Shown: positions 1 through 8,968 of the stretch, piece by piece | Numbering within the stretch: the stretch's first letter is position 1 | How the letters are laid out: each line of letters opens with the position of its first letter | Source: Clostridiales bacterium | Lineage (GTDB): Bacteria; Bacillota; Clostridia; Peptostreptococcales; Anaerovoracaceae | Length of the DNA: 64,000 nt | Assembly (NCBI GenBank): GCA_015243575.1 | Contig: CP042469.1 | Coordinates: 2,570,929 to 2,634,928, forward strand | Reading direction: 5' to 3' | Program-made: the position numbers and the translations under genes | The notes under the pieces: generated by a model | The model's database searches: none | What the model was told of the DNA's origin: nothing | Seen by the model: only the letters and a program-made list of their open reading frames with translations

Positions 1-110
1 GCTTCTTTCTCTAAAAGCCCATTTAGAGTTTCTTCTACGCTGGATCTGACGAGTTCCTTTAATTCGTCTTTGATTATTCCCTCGTTTAGTTGTATAATTT
101 TTTCAGACAT
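1..110 (-). CDS. IS256-family transposase, N-terminal fragment (partial at window edge)
   Basis: The frame starts at ATG (108-110) behind an AGGAGGCTGAGGG-type ribosome binding site and runs off the window start. The residues (MSEKIIQLNEG onward) match the start of the transposase at 17,255-18,458. IS256 transposases are DDE enzymes that move their element by copy-out/paste-in through a circular intermediate. The catalytic residues are not in the visible part, so intactness cannot be judged. Confidence 0.85.
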   Translation of the reverse strand, partial: MSEKIIQLNEGIIKDELKELVRSSVEETLNGLLEKE

Positions 111-224
111 GTCCCTCAGCCTCCTTTGGCAATTGGTTTGTGGTGAATTAATTTTACCAAACGGCTTTGGGCATGTCTATTTTTTTACCCTTTATTCAAT
201 TTGCGCAACTTATTGTACCTTATC
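1..224 (-). mobile_element. IS256-type element, copy 1, cut by the window start
   Basis: Positions 1-224 are base-for-base the same as 18,349-18,572, which hold the transposase 5' end and upstream end of the complete copy. The match stops after the shared GTACCTTATC, so the element end lies at or just before 224. Only the first 36 transposase codons are visible. Two copies in one window point to recent transposition or to recombination between copies. Confidence 0.85.
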
Positions 225-742
225 CCTCACCTTGATTAAAACTCAAAATATATAACGTCATATTATTTATATAGTGTCGAAATAAAATTAAAAGAACACC
301 TGACGGTGTTCTTTAATTGAATATTATTTTTTGATTTAATTTTCTACATATTTTGGATTTCGACATAATAAAACCTCTTAATTTTATTGATAAGATGGTA
401 ACATATATCAAACTACTTTTCAAGATGCAAATGTTATAACCAAAATTGTTCTGCTTAATTTATCTTAACAGCATTATTTTATATAAACCTGCAGCAATGA
501 TCATCGCTCGTTTTGCACAAAGGTCGCTCGTAATCCACGTTAAATTTTTTACAGAACATCATCTATCTCGCATTATAATGATCCGAGCTCCAACGCATTC
601 ATCTGCTCCCATATATCGTGCATAGGACAATACGTAATATCGTTTTATTCTCCGGATCTTTCTCCCATAAGATTGAGATCATATCCCTCATCAGGGTAAA
701 AAACACAAAATTATTTTCATTAATAACTGCTTAATTTATCCA
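225..742. other. Gene-poor gap between the IS256 end and the AlbA_2 gene
   Basis: No convincing gene was found. The stretch holds a hairpin at 291-314 and an outer inverted repeat, TGTCGAAAT at 275-283 with ATTTCGACA at 357-365. The part from about 450 to 700 shows only short broken frames on both strands and may be decayed coding sequence, but no family is recognised. Confidence 0.5.
291..314. terminator. Hairpin AAAGAACACC/GGTGTTCTTT, possible terminator
   Basis: A perfect 10-bp stem with a 4-base loop. A T-rich tract follows only loosely on either side. It lies far downstream of the AlbA_2 gene, so its role is uncertain. Confidence 0.4.
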
Positions 743-1669
743 CTAAAAAGTATTTATTGCCTTCTCAATGCTTCTTATACCATTGTCGATTAATTCATTT
801 AAATACCATCGTTTGTTTTTGCATTCCTCTTTTAGTGGTGCAGGTTGCGGATTTTTATGTGATATATCCCAATCATGAAATTCCACAATACGTTTCCACT
901 CTTCATCGACCATTTGGATCAATCGTGCTGCATTCCTTATACTCTTATCTACCGCTTGGAATGAACTCTGCTGCTCATATGTTAAAAAGGGTAATATCCC
1001 AGCCCTAACAATAGCATTCCAAGCTTCGAGTCTAAAATGCAAAGTCCCAGCATTAACGGCTTCAAAAGCACTTTTAATTGGTGGATTTTCAAAAAGATAT
1101 TTTTTTAAATCATCCATAACTTCTTTATTGTATTCAAGCTCATCTTTTAAATGAAATAAGTACGCTTCTTTTGAGTATCCTGCGCTTGTCATAAAACACT
1201 CCCTCAATTCATCAATTGACATTGGTTGTTTACCACTATGGTTTCTTTTGTAAAAACCGCTACCTCCAGGCAAAACCATATGTGGTACGTTTGTACCTTC
1301 ACATATGCGAATAATAATTATGTATCTATCATTTTTCGTTTTAATAGGCTTAATTTCATACTTTAGCCGAGGCGTAACACAATCTCTAAGAATACTTTCA
1401 ATTTTAAGCTTCAAAGTGTCTAAACTATCAATTGGTAACCCAATTATTCTGGGTTTTCCATCGCAGTCCTCAATGCCAAATATGATATCTCCACCCCCTG
1501 AATTAGCCATCGCCGTCAAATCATAAAGAAATTCAACTCTAGCGCTCCTTGTATCAAAATTAAACTCTCTTTTATATTCCAAAGTTTTTGATTCAACGAC
1601 TTCATCATTAATTAGATTATCAATATTGTCCATTGAAATATTATTAATATCAATATGAAATATGGACAT
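743..1669 (-). CDS. AlbA_2 (Schlafen-type) domain protein
   Basis: A 308-residue protein starting at ATG 1669 behind AGGAGG at 6-nt spacing. The N-terminal 150 residues fit the AlbA_2/Schlafen-like family: E-x-K-x-E-F near residue 32, an ANSGGG-type turn (around residues 55-60) followed by a hydrophobic strand and FGIED, then a Y-K-R-N segment. These domains occur in transcription regulators and in anti-phage proteins, and bind nucleic acid or nucleotide. The C-terminal half is helical and charged and is not recognised. The gene upstream on the same strand is broken by IS21-A, so any operon partner is probably lost. A defence role is inferred from the setting only. Confidence 0.75.
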   Translation of the reverse strand: MSIFHIDINNISMDNIDNLINDEVVESKTLEYKREFNFDTRSARVEFLYDLTAMANSGGGDIIFGIEDCDGKPRIIGLPIDSLDTLKLKIESILRDCVTPRLKYEIKPIKTKNDRYIIIIRICEGTNVPHMVLPGGSGFYKRNHSGKQPMSIDELRECFMTSAGYSKEAYLFHLKDELEYNKEVMDDLKKYLFENPPIKSAFEAVNAGTLHFRLEAWNAIVRAGILPFLTYEQQSSFQAVDKSIRNAARLIQMVDEEWKRIVEFHDWDISHKNPQPAPLKEECKNKRWYLNELIDNGIRSIEKAINTF

Positions 1670-1738
1670 TATTTGCCTCCTTTGAATTAATACTATATTT
1701 ATAAGTATCTGTTTATGTCCTTCAGAAGTTAAGATATT

Positions 1739-1926
1739 TTATAAAGAAGGTTCTATGTTTTTAGTGTTATGCACATTAAAACATTCTTTTATTGTATCCT
1801 CCCTACCTTTAGGTACAACATTACTTGTTTGGTCAAATATATTTAACATATCAGTTTTGAATGAATTATCAGCTATTATTTCCAGTTCATCAAAACTCGC
1901 TGAATATTCCGGAGCCAATGACTCCA
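1739..1926 (-). pseudogene. C-terminal remnant of an unknown gene cut by IS21-A
   Basis: An open frame of roughly 60 codons enters from the IS21-A end and stops at 1739, about 70 bases upstream of the AlbA_2 start. It has no start of its own outside the element (the first ATG, near 1939, lies at the IS end). The residues are acidic and show no motif that can be named. It could be the 3' end of a gene once co-transcribed with the AlbA_2 gene. Confidence 0.5.
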
Positions 1927-2063
1927 CCTGACCGGTCACAGGAAACCGCTATTCCGGTTTAAAGGGAACCAACATTCCGGTGCTGGAAACCGTTTAAATA
2001 TATTTCCTTTATAATGTATCCATGCACTTTTGGTGTAAATACATATGAAGGAGGTCATGACCT

Positions 2064-3467
2064 ATGACCAAATATCGAGAAATCCTCAGATTACACAGCT
2101 TAGGATTCAGTCAACAGAACATTGCATACAGTTGCAGCGTCTCCAAGAAAACGGTTAATCGAGTCATTCAGAAAGCAAATGAGATAGCAATCTCGTGGCC
2201 ACTCGATGACAACCAGACCGATGAAGTCCTCGCTGGTATTCTATTCCCGGCAAAGGGTCGGCGATCAGATACTGCTAACAGAGGTTTGCCTGACCTAAAC
2301 CACATACGCAAAGAGCTGCTCCGGAATGGAGTCAGTAAAAAGCTCCTGTGGACCGAATACATGGAGGATTGCCGTCTCAACGGCGAGGAAGCACTCATGT
2401 ATTCCCAGTTCTGTTATCACATTCAGCAGGATGAACAGAAACGTCGTGCAACGATGCACATCAATCGTAAGCCTGGTGAACAGGTTGAAGTTGACTGGGC
2501 TGGTGATCCTGCTTATATCACCGATCCTGATACCGGCGAAATTATCAAGGCCTACATTTTTGTTGGTGTAATGACTTACAGCCAATACACATATGCCGAA
2601 GCTTTCATTAATGAGAAGCAACAGGCATGGATTACTGCTCACGTCCACATGTATGAATACTTTGATGGCGTTGCAAAGATCGTCGTACCAGACAATTGTA
2701 AAACTGCCGTGGTGCACAGTGGCGACTGGTACGACCAGCGTGTAAATTCTGTATACCATGAAATGTCGGCACACTACGGCGCCGCTATCATACCTGCAAG
2801 AGTTCGAAAACCCAAGGACAAACCAAATGCAGAAGGAAATGTGAGTCATGTGTCTACATGGATAACAGCCGCTCTGCGTAATGAACAGTTCTTTTCTCTG
2901 GCGGAGTTAAATGCTGCCATCAGAGAGAAACTAAAAAAGTTCAATGCAAACCTTTTTCAAAAGAAAGAGGGTAGCCGACTCAGTTTGTTTCTTGAGGAAG
3001 AAAAGCCATTACTGGCACCGTTGCCTGCTACCCGCTATGAACTGGCAGACTGGAAACAAGCCACCGTTCAGTTTAATTATCACATATCCATCGACGGAAT
3101 GCTATACTCAGTTCCATATGAGTACATCAAACGTAAGGTCGATGTAAGGGTAACGGACAAATCAATTGAGATTTTTTACAACCACACTCGCATTGCCTCT
3201 CATCCACGTCTTTATGGACGTAAGGGGCTGGTCGATATCGAATACAGCAGCAGAAAGAATAACCGTCTGAGAAGACTGATCAGGAATGCTGAATTCGACC
3301 AACCTGAAGCAAGTGTCATGGATATCGACTATACTTCAGGACGCAAGTTGAATAAGTCTTTGATTCAAAGGCTGGCAACCTGCGAGTATATTACTGAGCA
3401 TCGGAATCTTTTTATTACCGGTGCAACAGGAAGTGGTAAAAGCTATATGGCTTGCGCTTTAGGCATG
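2064..3467 (+). pseudogene. istA: IS21 istA-istB of element A, 5' piece, internally deleted and split
   Basis: The frame begins as a normal IstA transposase: helix-turn-helix at about residues 14-35, then an rve/DDE integrase domain with VDWAG, and VPDNCKTAV near residues 215-225. After about residue 395 it passes directly into IstB sequence (RKNNRLRRL...GATGSGKSYMACALG), so the end of istA and the start of istB have been lost by an in-frame deletion. The frame is then cut at 3467 by element B. IstA cuts and joins DNA and IstB is its AAA+ helper. This copy should be dead as transposase. Confidence 0.85.
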
Positions 3468-3598
3468 TGCGTATTCCGGAACATCCGGACAGCAATTCCG
3501 GAAACATCCGGACACGAAACCGGAAGTATCCGGACACTTTGCCGGCTAAATTGATTGTAAAATAATTGCTGCTTTTCGGCAACAAATATTGTCAGTAT

Positions 3599-4354
3599 TT
3601 AGAATTCGAGAGCGTCCCGCATTTTCTTGGCAGCCATAACTTCTCGTATAGAAATCTTCGAGTCAAGTTCGAGGATGTAGGAGTTATGGATGATCCGGTC
3701 CATGATGGCGTCGGCAATCGTCGGATCGGGGAAAAGCTCATACCACTGACCATGAGAGATTTGCCCGGCGAGGATCATCGAGCCTCTGTTGTAGCGGGAT
3801 TCAGCAATCTCCAGTATGTCACGGCTTTCCTCAAGACTGTAGGATTTCAGCCCAATGTCATCAAGGATCAGAAGGCGGGTGCTTTGAAGCCCTTTCATAA
3901 ATTTTGAGTATTGAGTTTGAGCTTTTGCATCCTGGATTTCCAGAAGCAATTCCGGAATCCTGTAATATTTAACGGTATATCCTTTCCTGCAGGCATTGCT
4001 GCCAAAGGCACAAATCAGATAGGTTTTACCGCATCCGGTCTTGCCGGTAGTGATGATGTTCAGCGATTTCTCAATGAAGTTGCAGCTTGCAAGCTCAAGT
4101 ATAGATTGCTTCTCAATTGCTCTGTTTGCTGTGTATTCAATGCCCTCAATGCTGGCATTTAAGCTGAGGGAAGCATTCCGAAGCAGGCGTTTGATCTTGG
4201 AGTTCTTCTTGGCCATCCACTCTTTTTCGACCATAAGGCCAAGCCGTTCTTCAAAGGATAGCCCCAGATCAGAGGGATCAGGCTCGCTCAGCATCTGCGC
4301 CATAGACTTGAGCTTCATATCCCGTAGTTTTTCAATGGTTTGATTGTTAAGCAT
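3599..4354 (-). CDS. istB: IS21-family helper ATPase IstB
   Basis: 251 residues, starting at ATG 4354 with GGAGGTGGAAAG upstream, inside the end of istA. It has a DnaA-like AAA+ domain: Walker A TGKTGCGKT near residue 105, Walker B LLILDDIG near residue 165, and the family C-terminal motif ADAIMDRIIHNSY. IstB assembles on target DNA and activates IstA. Almost identical to the copy at 20,369-21,124. Confidence 0.95.
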   Translation of the reverse strand: MLNNQTIEKLRDMKLKSMAQMLSEPDPSDLGLSFEERLGLMVEKEWMAKKNSKIKRLLRNASLSLNASIEGIEYTANRAIEKQSILELASCNFIEKSLNIITTGKTGCGKTYLICAFGSNACRKGYTVKYYRIPELLLEIQDAKAQTQYSKFMKGLQSTRLLILDDIGLKSYSLEESRDILEIAESRYNRGSMILAGQISHGQWYELFPDPTIADAIMDRIIHNSYILELDSKISIREVMAAKKMRDALEF

Positions 4355-5864
4355 TCTTTCCACCTCCGGCATACGTTCTGGCTCCTCGTAAGTTGGTATT
4401 TGATACGATCTTCTCAACTTCGGGGGATGCTTTCAACGCCTTTTGTCTGAGGATGATGCTGAAATATTTGTAGGTGCAGGTTCCCTTGTCGATTGCCTCC
4501 TTGCTTGCTGCTTCGACAACTTCGGAAGGATAATCAGATGCGAGACGCATGATGCCCATGCAGGATCTGTAGGTCTGTACCGGATACTCCCTGCTATCAA
4601 GAATATTGGCAATCAGATGCCTGGTCTTTGGCCCGATCTTTTCGGCCCATGACAAGTACCGTTCGGAGCTCCATCCGGTAACTGCCTTGTGGGATTCCGG
4701 CATATGCTCCGGCAACGTGGTATACCGTTTGAAAGTATTGAAGTTTCTCTTGTGAGCGGCAATCCGCTCGCCGCAGGCGAAGATTTCTATGACAGAAGCG
4801 GTTGCCCGTACTCTTGAGATTTTGCCAATGTTGGAATAATGGACGCTGTAGAAAAAGCCCTGATATTCAACATGATAATTAAAAGCAACTTTAGCATCTG
4901 CCCAGTCGGCATACTCGTACCGGGCGGCGGGAAGCGGCTTTAAGGCCGGCTTATCAATGGCTTCAAAAGCTGTTTTCCGGTTCCCTTCAAGCTTTTGAAA
5001 TGGCCGGTTTATCAGCTTGTCAAGTTCGATCGCTATGGCCTGATTGATCTCCATGACACTAAAGAATCGACGGTTTCGGAGTGCTGCTATGATACGCCTT
5101 GACACATTGCCGACCATATTTTCATCAGCGGCTTTGTCTTTGGGTTTCCTCGGCCTTGCCGGTACCAGAGCAACTCCGTAATGCCGGGCCATCTCGGTAT
5201 AGCTGGCATTGAGAAGTGGATCCACGAGATCCGGTGTTTTAACCGCAGTCTTTGTATTATCGGGAATGACAACCCTCGGTACGCCGCCGTAATGCTCGAA
5301 GGCTCTGACATGAGCATCAATCCAGTTTGGCTGTTTCATATCCCCATAGGCATAAGCAAAGGGATATGCTGACGCCGGGAGAACCGACACAAATATATAT
5401 GCAACTTTCTCTTCCCCTGTGGGAGCTTCAATGTATGGGATTGTGCTGCCCGCCCAATCTACCTGCATTGACTCTCCGGCTTTATGTTCAATATGCAGGG
5501 AGATTTGGTTGGTTTTCTTAAAGCTTCGATACCGTTCGCAAAACTGGGTGTACATGAGGCCATCAGGATTATCCCGCTTGTACTCTTCCCAAAGGAGCAT
5601 CAGAGTTACATGCTTCCGCTTCATCTCGCTGAAGATGTAATTCAAATCCGGCTCAGCAGCCACTTTTCTGACTTCTGCCGGAGGATAAATCAGGGACAGG
5701 AGTTCTTTATCGTTAAGATCGCAAGGCCAAGAGATTTTAGCGTTCTGAGCTCTCCTCAGTACATCGTCCACTGTTGATTTTCCGCAATTGCATGATGCGG
5801 CGATATCCCTTAGCGATAACCCTGCATCAAATTTTAGCCTGAGTATTTCTTTGACTTTTGACAT
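4347..5864 (-). CDS. istA: IS21-family transposase IstA
   Basis: 505 residues from an ATG at 5864 with GAGGAGG 7-8 nt upstream. The helix-turn-helix lies at residues 14-40. The integrase core shows VDWAGS near residue 140 (first Asp), VIPDNTKTAV near residue 200 (second Asp), and an E in the ADENMVGNV segment near 260. The C-terminal part is the Mu-type beta barrel. The length is normal for the family. The stop codon overlaps the istB start by a few bases, the usual istAB coupling. Confidence 0.95.
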   Translation of the reverse strand: MSKVKEILRLKFDAGLSLRDIAASCNCGKSTVDDVLRRAQNAKISWPCDLNDKELLSLIYPPAEVRKVAAEPDLNYIFSEMKRKHVTLMLLWEEYKRDNPDGLMYTQFCERYRSFKKTNQISLHIEHKAGESMQVDWAGSTIPYIEAPTGEEKVAYIFVSVLPASAYPFAYAYGDMKQPNWIDAHVRAFEHYGGVPRVVIPDNTKTAVKTPDLVDPLLNASYTEMARHYGVALVPARPRKPKDKAADENMVGNVSRRIIAALRNRRFFSVMEINQAIAIELDKLINRPFQKLEGNRKTAFEAIDKPALKPLPAARYEYADWADAKVAFNYHVEYQGFFYSVHYSNIGKISRVRATASVIEIFACGERIAAHKRNFNTFKRYTTLPEHMPESHKAVTGWSSERYLSWAEKIGPKTRHLIANILDSREYPVQTYRSCMGIMRLASDYPSEVVEAASKEAIDKGTCTYKYFSIILRQKALKASPEVEKIVSNTNLRGARTYAGGGKNA

Positions 5865-6033
5865 GTCCAGCCTCCTCATACTTGGCCCTCCTTAAAGTGT
5901 GATACTTTAAGGATACCAGTTAATTTGTCAGCCAGGCAAGGTGTCCGGATGTTTCCGATACGCTGTCCGGATAATTCCGATATGCTGTCCGGATGTTTCC
6001 GAAATCAGTGTCCGGATGTCGCCGAAATACGCA

Positions 6034-6450
6034 GGCATGGAAGCCTGTAAGCAGTATTACAATACCAAGTATGTCCGCCTTCCGGATCTTCTTATTGATC
6101 TGGAGATGGCCAGAAATGAAGGCACCTACAAGAAGGTTATGAGTAAATATTCCAACCCGCTTTTGCTCATAATTGATGAATGGCTCCTTTTAAAGCCTAC
6201 GGACAGTGAGCAAAAGGATATCTTCGAGCTTCTCCATAGAAGACGTAAGAAATCGTCCACTATTTTATGCTCCCAGTATCGTTCTGATGGTTGGTATGAA
6301 CAACTTGGTGGTGATGCAGGCCCTTTAGCAGATGCCATTTTAGACCGCATTGTGCATGATGCGTATAAAATTAATATCGAAAGCCTTGATCCAACAAAGG
6401 ATGTTTCAATGCGTGAGGTATATGGACTGGATAAGTCCTTAAGCGAGTAA
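6034..6450 (+). pseudogene. istB: IS21 istB of element A, 3' piece
   Basis: This continues the IstB frame broken at 3467. The sequence GMEACKQYYNT...LIIDEWLLL shows a degenerate Walker B with IDE, and the tail has the ADAILDRIVHDAY motif typical of IstB. It ends at a normal stop at 6450. It has no start of its own. Joined to the 5' piece it would give the sensor and C-terminal half of the AAA+ domain. Confidence 0.85.
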
Positions 6451-6525
6451 ACTCGCATAAAGCGGTTTCCCTGTTCCGGACACTTGGTTTCCATTTTTCC
6501 GGAACTGCGGTTTCCCCGCACAAGA

Positions 6526-6720
6526 ATATTCAACTCGCCAAATGCCTGCCATCCATATAGTTAGCTATACGTATATTAGAACGTGCCAATGAGGTCAAAC
6601 AGCTGTTAATTGTATTTAAGTTAACATTAACATCAGCAAATACTTTTCTATCATGTGCTGTGCTATATGTTACTGTTCTTGTAAGCTTAGCATAAACTAA
6701 ATAAGCCCTAAATCAAGAGA
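6526..6720 (-). other. Unassigned open stretch between IS21-A and the JAB gene
   Basis: About 180 bases on the minus strand stay open from just after the JAB stop to a TGA near 6534. They would encode a segment rich in T, N and S (TYSTAHDRKVF...NIRIANYMDG). There is no start codon or ribosome binding site, and no family is recognised. It could be the 3' remnant of a sixth operon gene or chance. Confidence 0.3.
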
Positions 6721-6721
6721 G

Positions 6722-7174
6722 TTAATCTAATATTTGAATTTTCGCCTTGTATATATATTTGTTAGATAACACATAGCCAATAAGTTCAACCGAATCATTA
6801 TTTAGTAGCGCTATAATACAAGAGAATGCTTTAAAATTATAATCAGGATCATTCATAATAGAACATAAGGTTGCAAAATCGCCGCCGCTGGCACCCCTTA
6901 ATGGTATAATATGGCTATGCCATTCACCAATATAATCCAATCCTTTTTTTTCATAGTATTCATTTAATACTTTTTTGCAATATTCCGTATCTCTGATAAA
7001 CTTTGTAGGCGAATGATACGCCTTAGGTCCAGGTAAAGTAGCATACATTATTTCAACTGTTTTAGGATCATGATCTTTACCTAATAATATTCCTCCCGTT
7101 TCTACATATGGGCTATCTTTAGTAGTATTAATAATAAGGTCAAATGATTCCTTTGTGATTGTAAGCTTAGGCAT
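6722..7174 (-). CDS. JAB/JAMM metallo-isopeptidase-like protein (Cap3-like)
   Basis: 150 residues from ATG 7174 (AGGA 6-8 nt upstream); an upstream TTG-type start would overlap the E1 gene and is less likely. The JAMM zinc site is complete: Glu25 in ETGGILLG, then His86-Ser-His88, seven residues, Ser96, two residues and Asp99. JAB proteins of this type cut ubiquitin-like or conjugated C-terminal tails. In type II CBASS the Cap3 JAB removes the cyclase from its targets. It is the last gene of the cyclase/E2/E1 operon, starting about 20 nt after the E1 stop. A role in undoing E1/E2 conjugation is inferred from context and motif. Confidence 0.9.
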   Translation of the reverse strand: MPKLTITKESFDLIINTTKDSPYVETGGILLGKDHDPKTVEIMYATLPGPKAYHSPTKFIRDTEYCKKVLNEYYEKKGLDYIGEWHSHIIPLRGASGGDFATLCSIMNDPDYNFKAFSCIIALLNNDSVELIGYVLSNKYIYKAKIQILD

Positions 7175-7193
7175 AATAGTCCTAATATGGGAA

Positions 7194-8531
7194 TTAGATT
7201 TTCTGCATAATTTCATCATATTCTTCCTCAATATTTACGTCTTGTATTTCTGGTGCAAGCGAGCCACATATTGGACACTCTGGATGAATATTATAATTAG
7301 TATAATTAGTTGAAAATGGCATTCTAAAATAATATGGACTAATAAAATCAGTATTTCTTGTTGCTCCCCAAGTTATAAAATTAAAAGATAAATTTCCAAA
7401 ATCTTTGGCACTTAATGTCATTAATGCAACCTTACTTGATATTGCTGCCACTATCATTACATCTGTCCTAGTTCCCCTACTAGTTAAACCCCTTTCCTTC
7501 GTCTGCGAACTATAGGGCAATACTGTTTCACTAGATTTTTCTTCAAGCAAAGCGCCTTGTTCTTTGAGATGAATCCGCGTGCACTCATAACAGGCAGTAG
7601 TATTTGGTATTACTCTAATGACTTCACCTATCTTTGCGTTATCAAATGTACATACTAAAATAAGCGCCTTGTTAAGCTTTACACACAAATAATTCACCAA
7701 AGACCTCGATTGCGTATTGTCAGTAGCACAAATCACAATATCAGCACATTGTATGGATTCGATTAACTTGGCAGGTTCATCAATTATATCAGAATCACAT
7801 TTTATGATTTCGGTTTTTAGAGTATGATCCTTGATTACATCTTCAACTGCATCTACTTTGTATCTACCTAGATCCCTCACATCACATATATGCCTGAATA
7901 GATTTACGCTATTAAGCCTCTCTTTATCAAATAAATGCAATGAACCTACTCCTGCTGCTGCTAGTTCCAACGCAATAGCCGCTCCACCACTCCCTAGTCC
8001 AACAATAACTGCTGTTTTCTCCTTCATCTCTTCTAATGGAACCAACCCATCTATTCGTAAAAAAGGATTTGGATCTTCTTCTAATATTTCAATTTCTTCC
8101 GGTATAACTATCCAGTTCTCTTTACCCTTAAAGATTGTCGTATTTAAAACCTCATCAGAATCCTCTTCTATTAAAAAAATATGTTCTATTGTTGATTCTT
8201 CAATAATTTTGAATAGTTCTTCAGGCAACCAATTAGATATTTCCTTGATAGTAGAGTCAAAAGATACTATTTTTTGAATAGTACCTTTTTTAATCTTTAC
8301 CCAGAATCCAATCTTTTCATTGTAATTCCCACTAAAAAATCTATGTTTAAAAACTTTTAGAGATGCCTTACAAATTTCAAATTCATGAGTACCTATATCT
8401 ACGCTTACAACCCCTAAAACATTCTCTTTGGAAAATCCACCGATTTTGCCCCAAGCTACATCACATCTTCTTATTTTACTAATCAGTTCTTCACCAATTA
8501 AAATACAGTTGAATACAGACAAATTAATCAC
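7194..8531 (-). CDS. E1-like (ThiF/MoeB/UBA-fold) activating protein
   Basis: 445 residues from a GTG at 8531 lying inside the E2 stop region (8-base overlap, translational coupling). The E1 adenylation domain occupies about residues 165-425: nucleotide loop GLGSGG at 178-183, the N210-x2-R213 pair in VNLFRH, and ATDNTQSR at 269-276. Two CxxC pairs at C314/C317 and C419/C422 probably bind zinc, as in MoeB. The first 160 residues form an unrecognised alpha/beta region. No cysteine is visible in the loop after CYEC (residues 325-360) where the catalytic Cys of many E1s sits. E1s adenylate a C-terminal glycine and pass it to an E2. Unlike Cap2 of CBASS, E1 and E2 here are separate chains. Confidence 0.88.
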   Translation of the reverse strand: MINLSVFNCILIGEELISKIRRCDVAWGKIGGFSKENVLGVVSVDIGTHEFEICKASLKVFKHRFFSGNYNEKIGFWVKIKKGTIQKIVSFDSTIKEISNWLPEELFKIIEESTIEHIFLIEEDSDEVLNTTIFKGKENWIVIPEEIEILEEDPNPFLRIDGLVPLEEMKEKTAVIVGLGSGGAAIALELAAAGVGSLHLFDKERLNSVNLFRHICDVRDLGRYKVDAVEDVIKDHTLKTEIIKCDSDIIDEPAKLIESIQCADIVICATDNTQSRSLVNYLCVKLNKALILVCTFDNAKIGEVIRVIPNTTACYECTRIHLKEQGALLEEKSSETVLPYSSQTKERGLTSRGTRTDVMIVAAISSKVALMTLSAKDFGNLSFNFITWGATRNTDFISPYYFRMPFSTNYTNYNIHPECPICGSLAPEIQDVNIEEEYDEIMQKI

Positions 8532-8964
8532 CTACATTTTTACTTATATCTGCTATACCTTCGTCTGGCATTTTAGGGATTAACTTATTTACATAGGCTA
8601 AGTAATTAAAATACCAAACATGAATTTTTTCAATTACATCAACTGCCGTGTAACGAACATTCCATAATTTAGGCTGTACATGGCAGATATACCCCCCTTC
8701 CCATCTATGCCATTCGTGTCCCCATAGTTCCTTAGGCAATTCGGGATATAGTGGGTATACTTTTGGAGGCCTAACTGGATATCCTTCTGGATATACTAAT
8801 CTTACTTTCATGGGCTCTGCATCTATACCTTCTGGTATTAAAGTGACCTCTCCTTCCCAAGCTAATTTCTCTTCAAATTTGCATAAAACATAAGAAGGAT
8901 ATTTTTTATACATTAATCGATACTCTAAAACTACTCGGGTTTTATCATAATCATACCAACTCAT
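8524..8964 (-). CDS. E2-like (UBC-fold) conjugating protein
   Basis: 146 residues, ATG 8964, four bases after the cyclase stop. The pattern fits bacterial E2-like proteins. A strand segment is followed by YPEGYPVRPPKV (residues 58-69), the equivalent of the E2 proline-rich turn. Then comes GGYICH with Cys94 as candidate catalytic residue, followed by W101 and a helix TAVDVIEKIHVWYF. E2s accept a thioester from E1 and transfer it to a target amine. The arrangement G-x-I-C-H followed by a Trp resembles the E2 half of Cap2-type proteins. Confidence in the fold is good; the substrate is inferred. Confidence 0.85.
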   Translation of the reverse strand: MSWYDYDKTRVVLEYRLMYKKYPSYVLCKFEEKLAWEGEVTLIPEGIDAEPMKVRLVYPEGYPVRPPKVYPLYPELPKELWGHEWHRWEGGYICHVQPKLWNVRYTAVDVIEKIHVWYFNYLAYVNKLIPKMPDEGIADISKNVGD

Positions 8965-8968
8965 AATA

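Larger units (their letters stand above)
3468..6033 (-). mobile_element. IS21-type element B, copy 1 (intact, 2566 bp)
   Basis: The terminal inverted repeats start TGCGTATTCCGG (3468) and, on the other end, read TGCGTATTTCGG inward from 6033. Several sub-terminal TGTCCGGAT repeats lie at each end, as expected for IstA binding sites. A 6-bp direct repeat GGCATG flanks the element (3462-3467 and 6034-6039). Both istA and istB are open, so this copy could be active. It sits inside element A in the opposite orientation. Confidence 0.95.
1932..6525 (+). mobile_element. IS21-type element A, interrupted by IS21-type element B
   Basis: The ends carry related sub-terminal repeats: GGAAACCGC-x2-TTCCGG...GGAACCAA on the left (about 1940-1985), and the inverted equivalent on the right (about 6460-6520). 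Between them lie istA and istB sequences in two pieces, 2064-3467 and 6034-6450. Removing element B (3468-6033) and one copy of its target duplication GGCATG restores an open IstB frame. No target duplication of element A itself could be recognised, so its outer limits are approximate. Confidence 0.75.

Noticed and set aside
275-365. TGTCGAAAT/ATTTCGACA inverted repeat as a possible attachment site
   Set aside because: Only nine bases per arm in an AT-rich gap, with no matching copy at the island's right edge.
2295-2849. 184-codon minus-strand frame opposite the IS21-A istA
   Set aside because: It is a shadow of a well-supported transposase frame; no ribosome site and no family resemblance.
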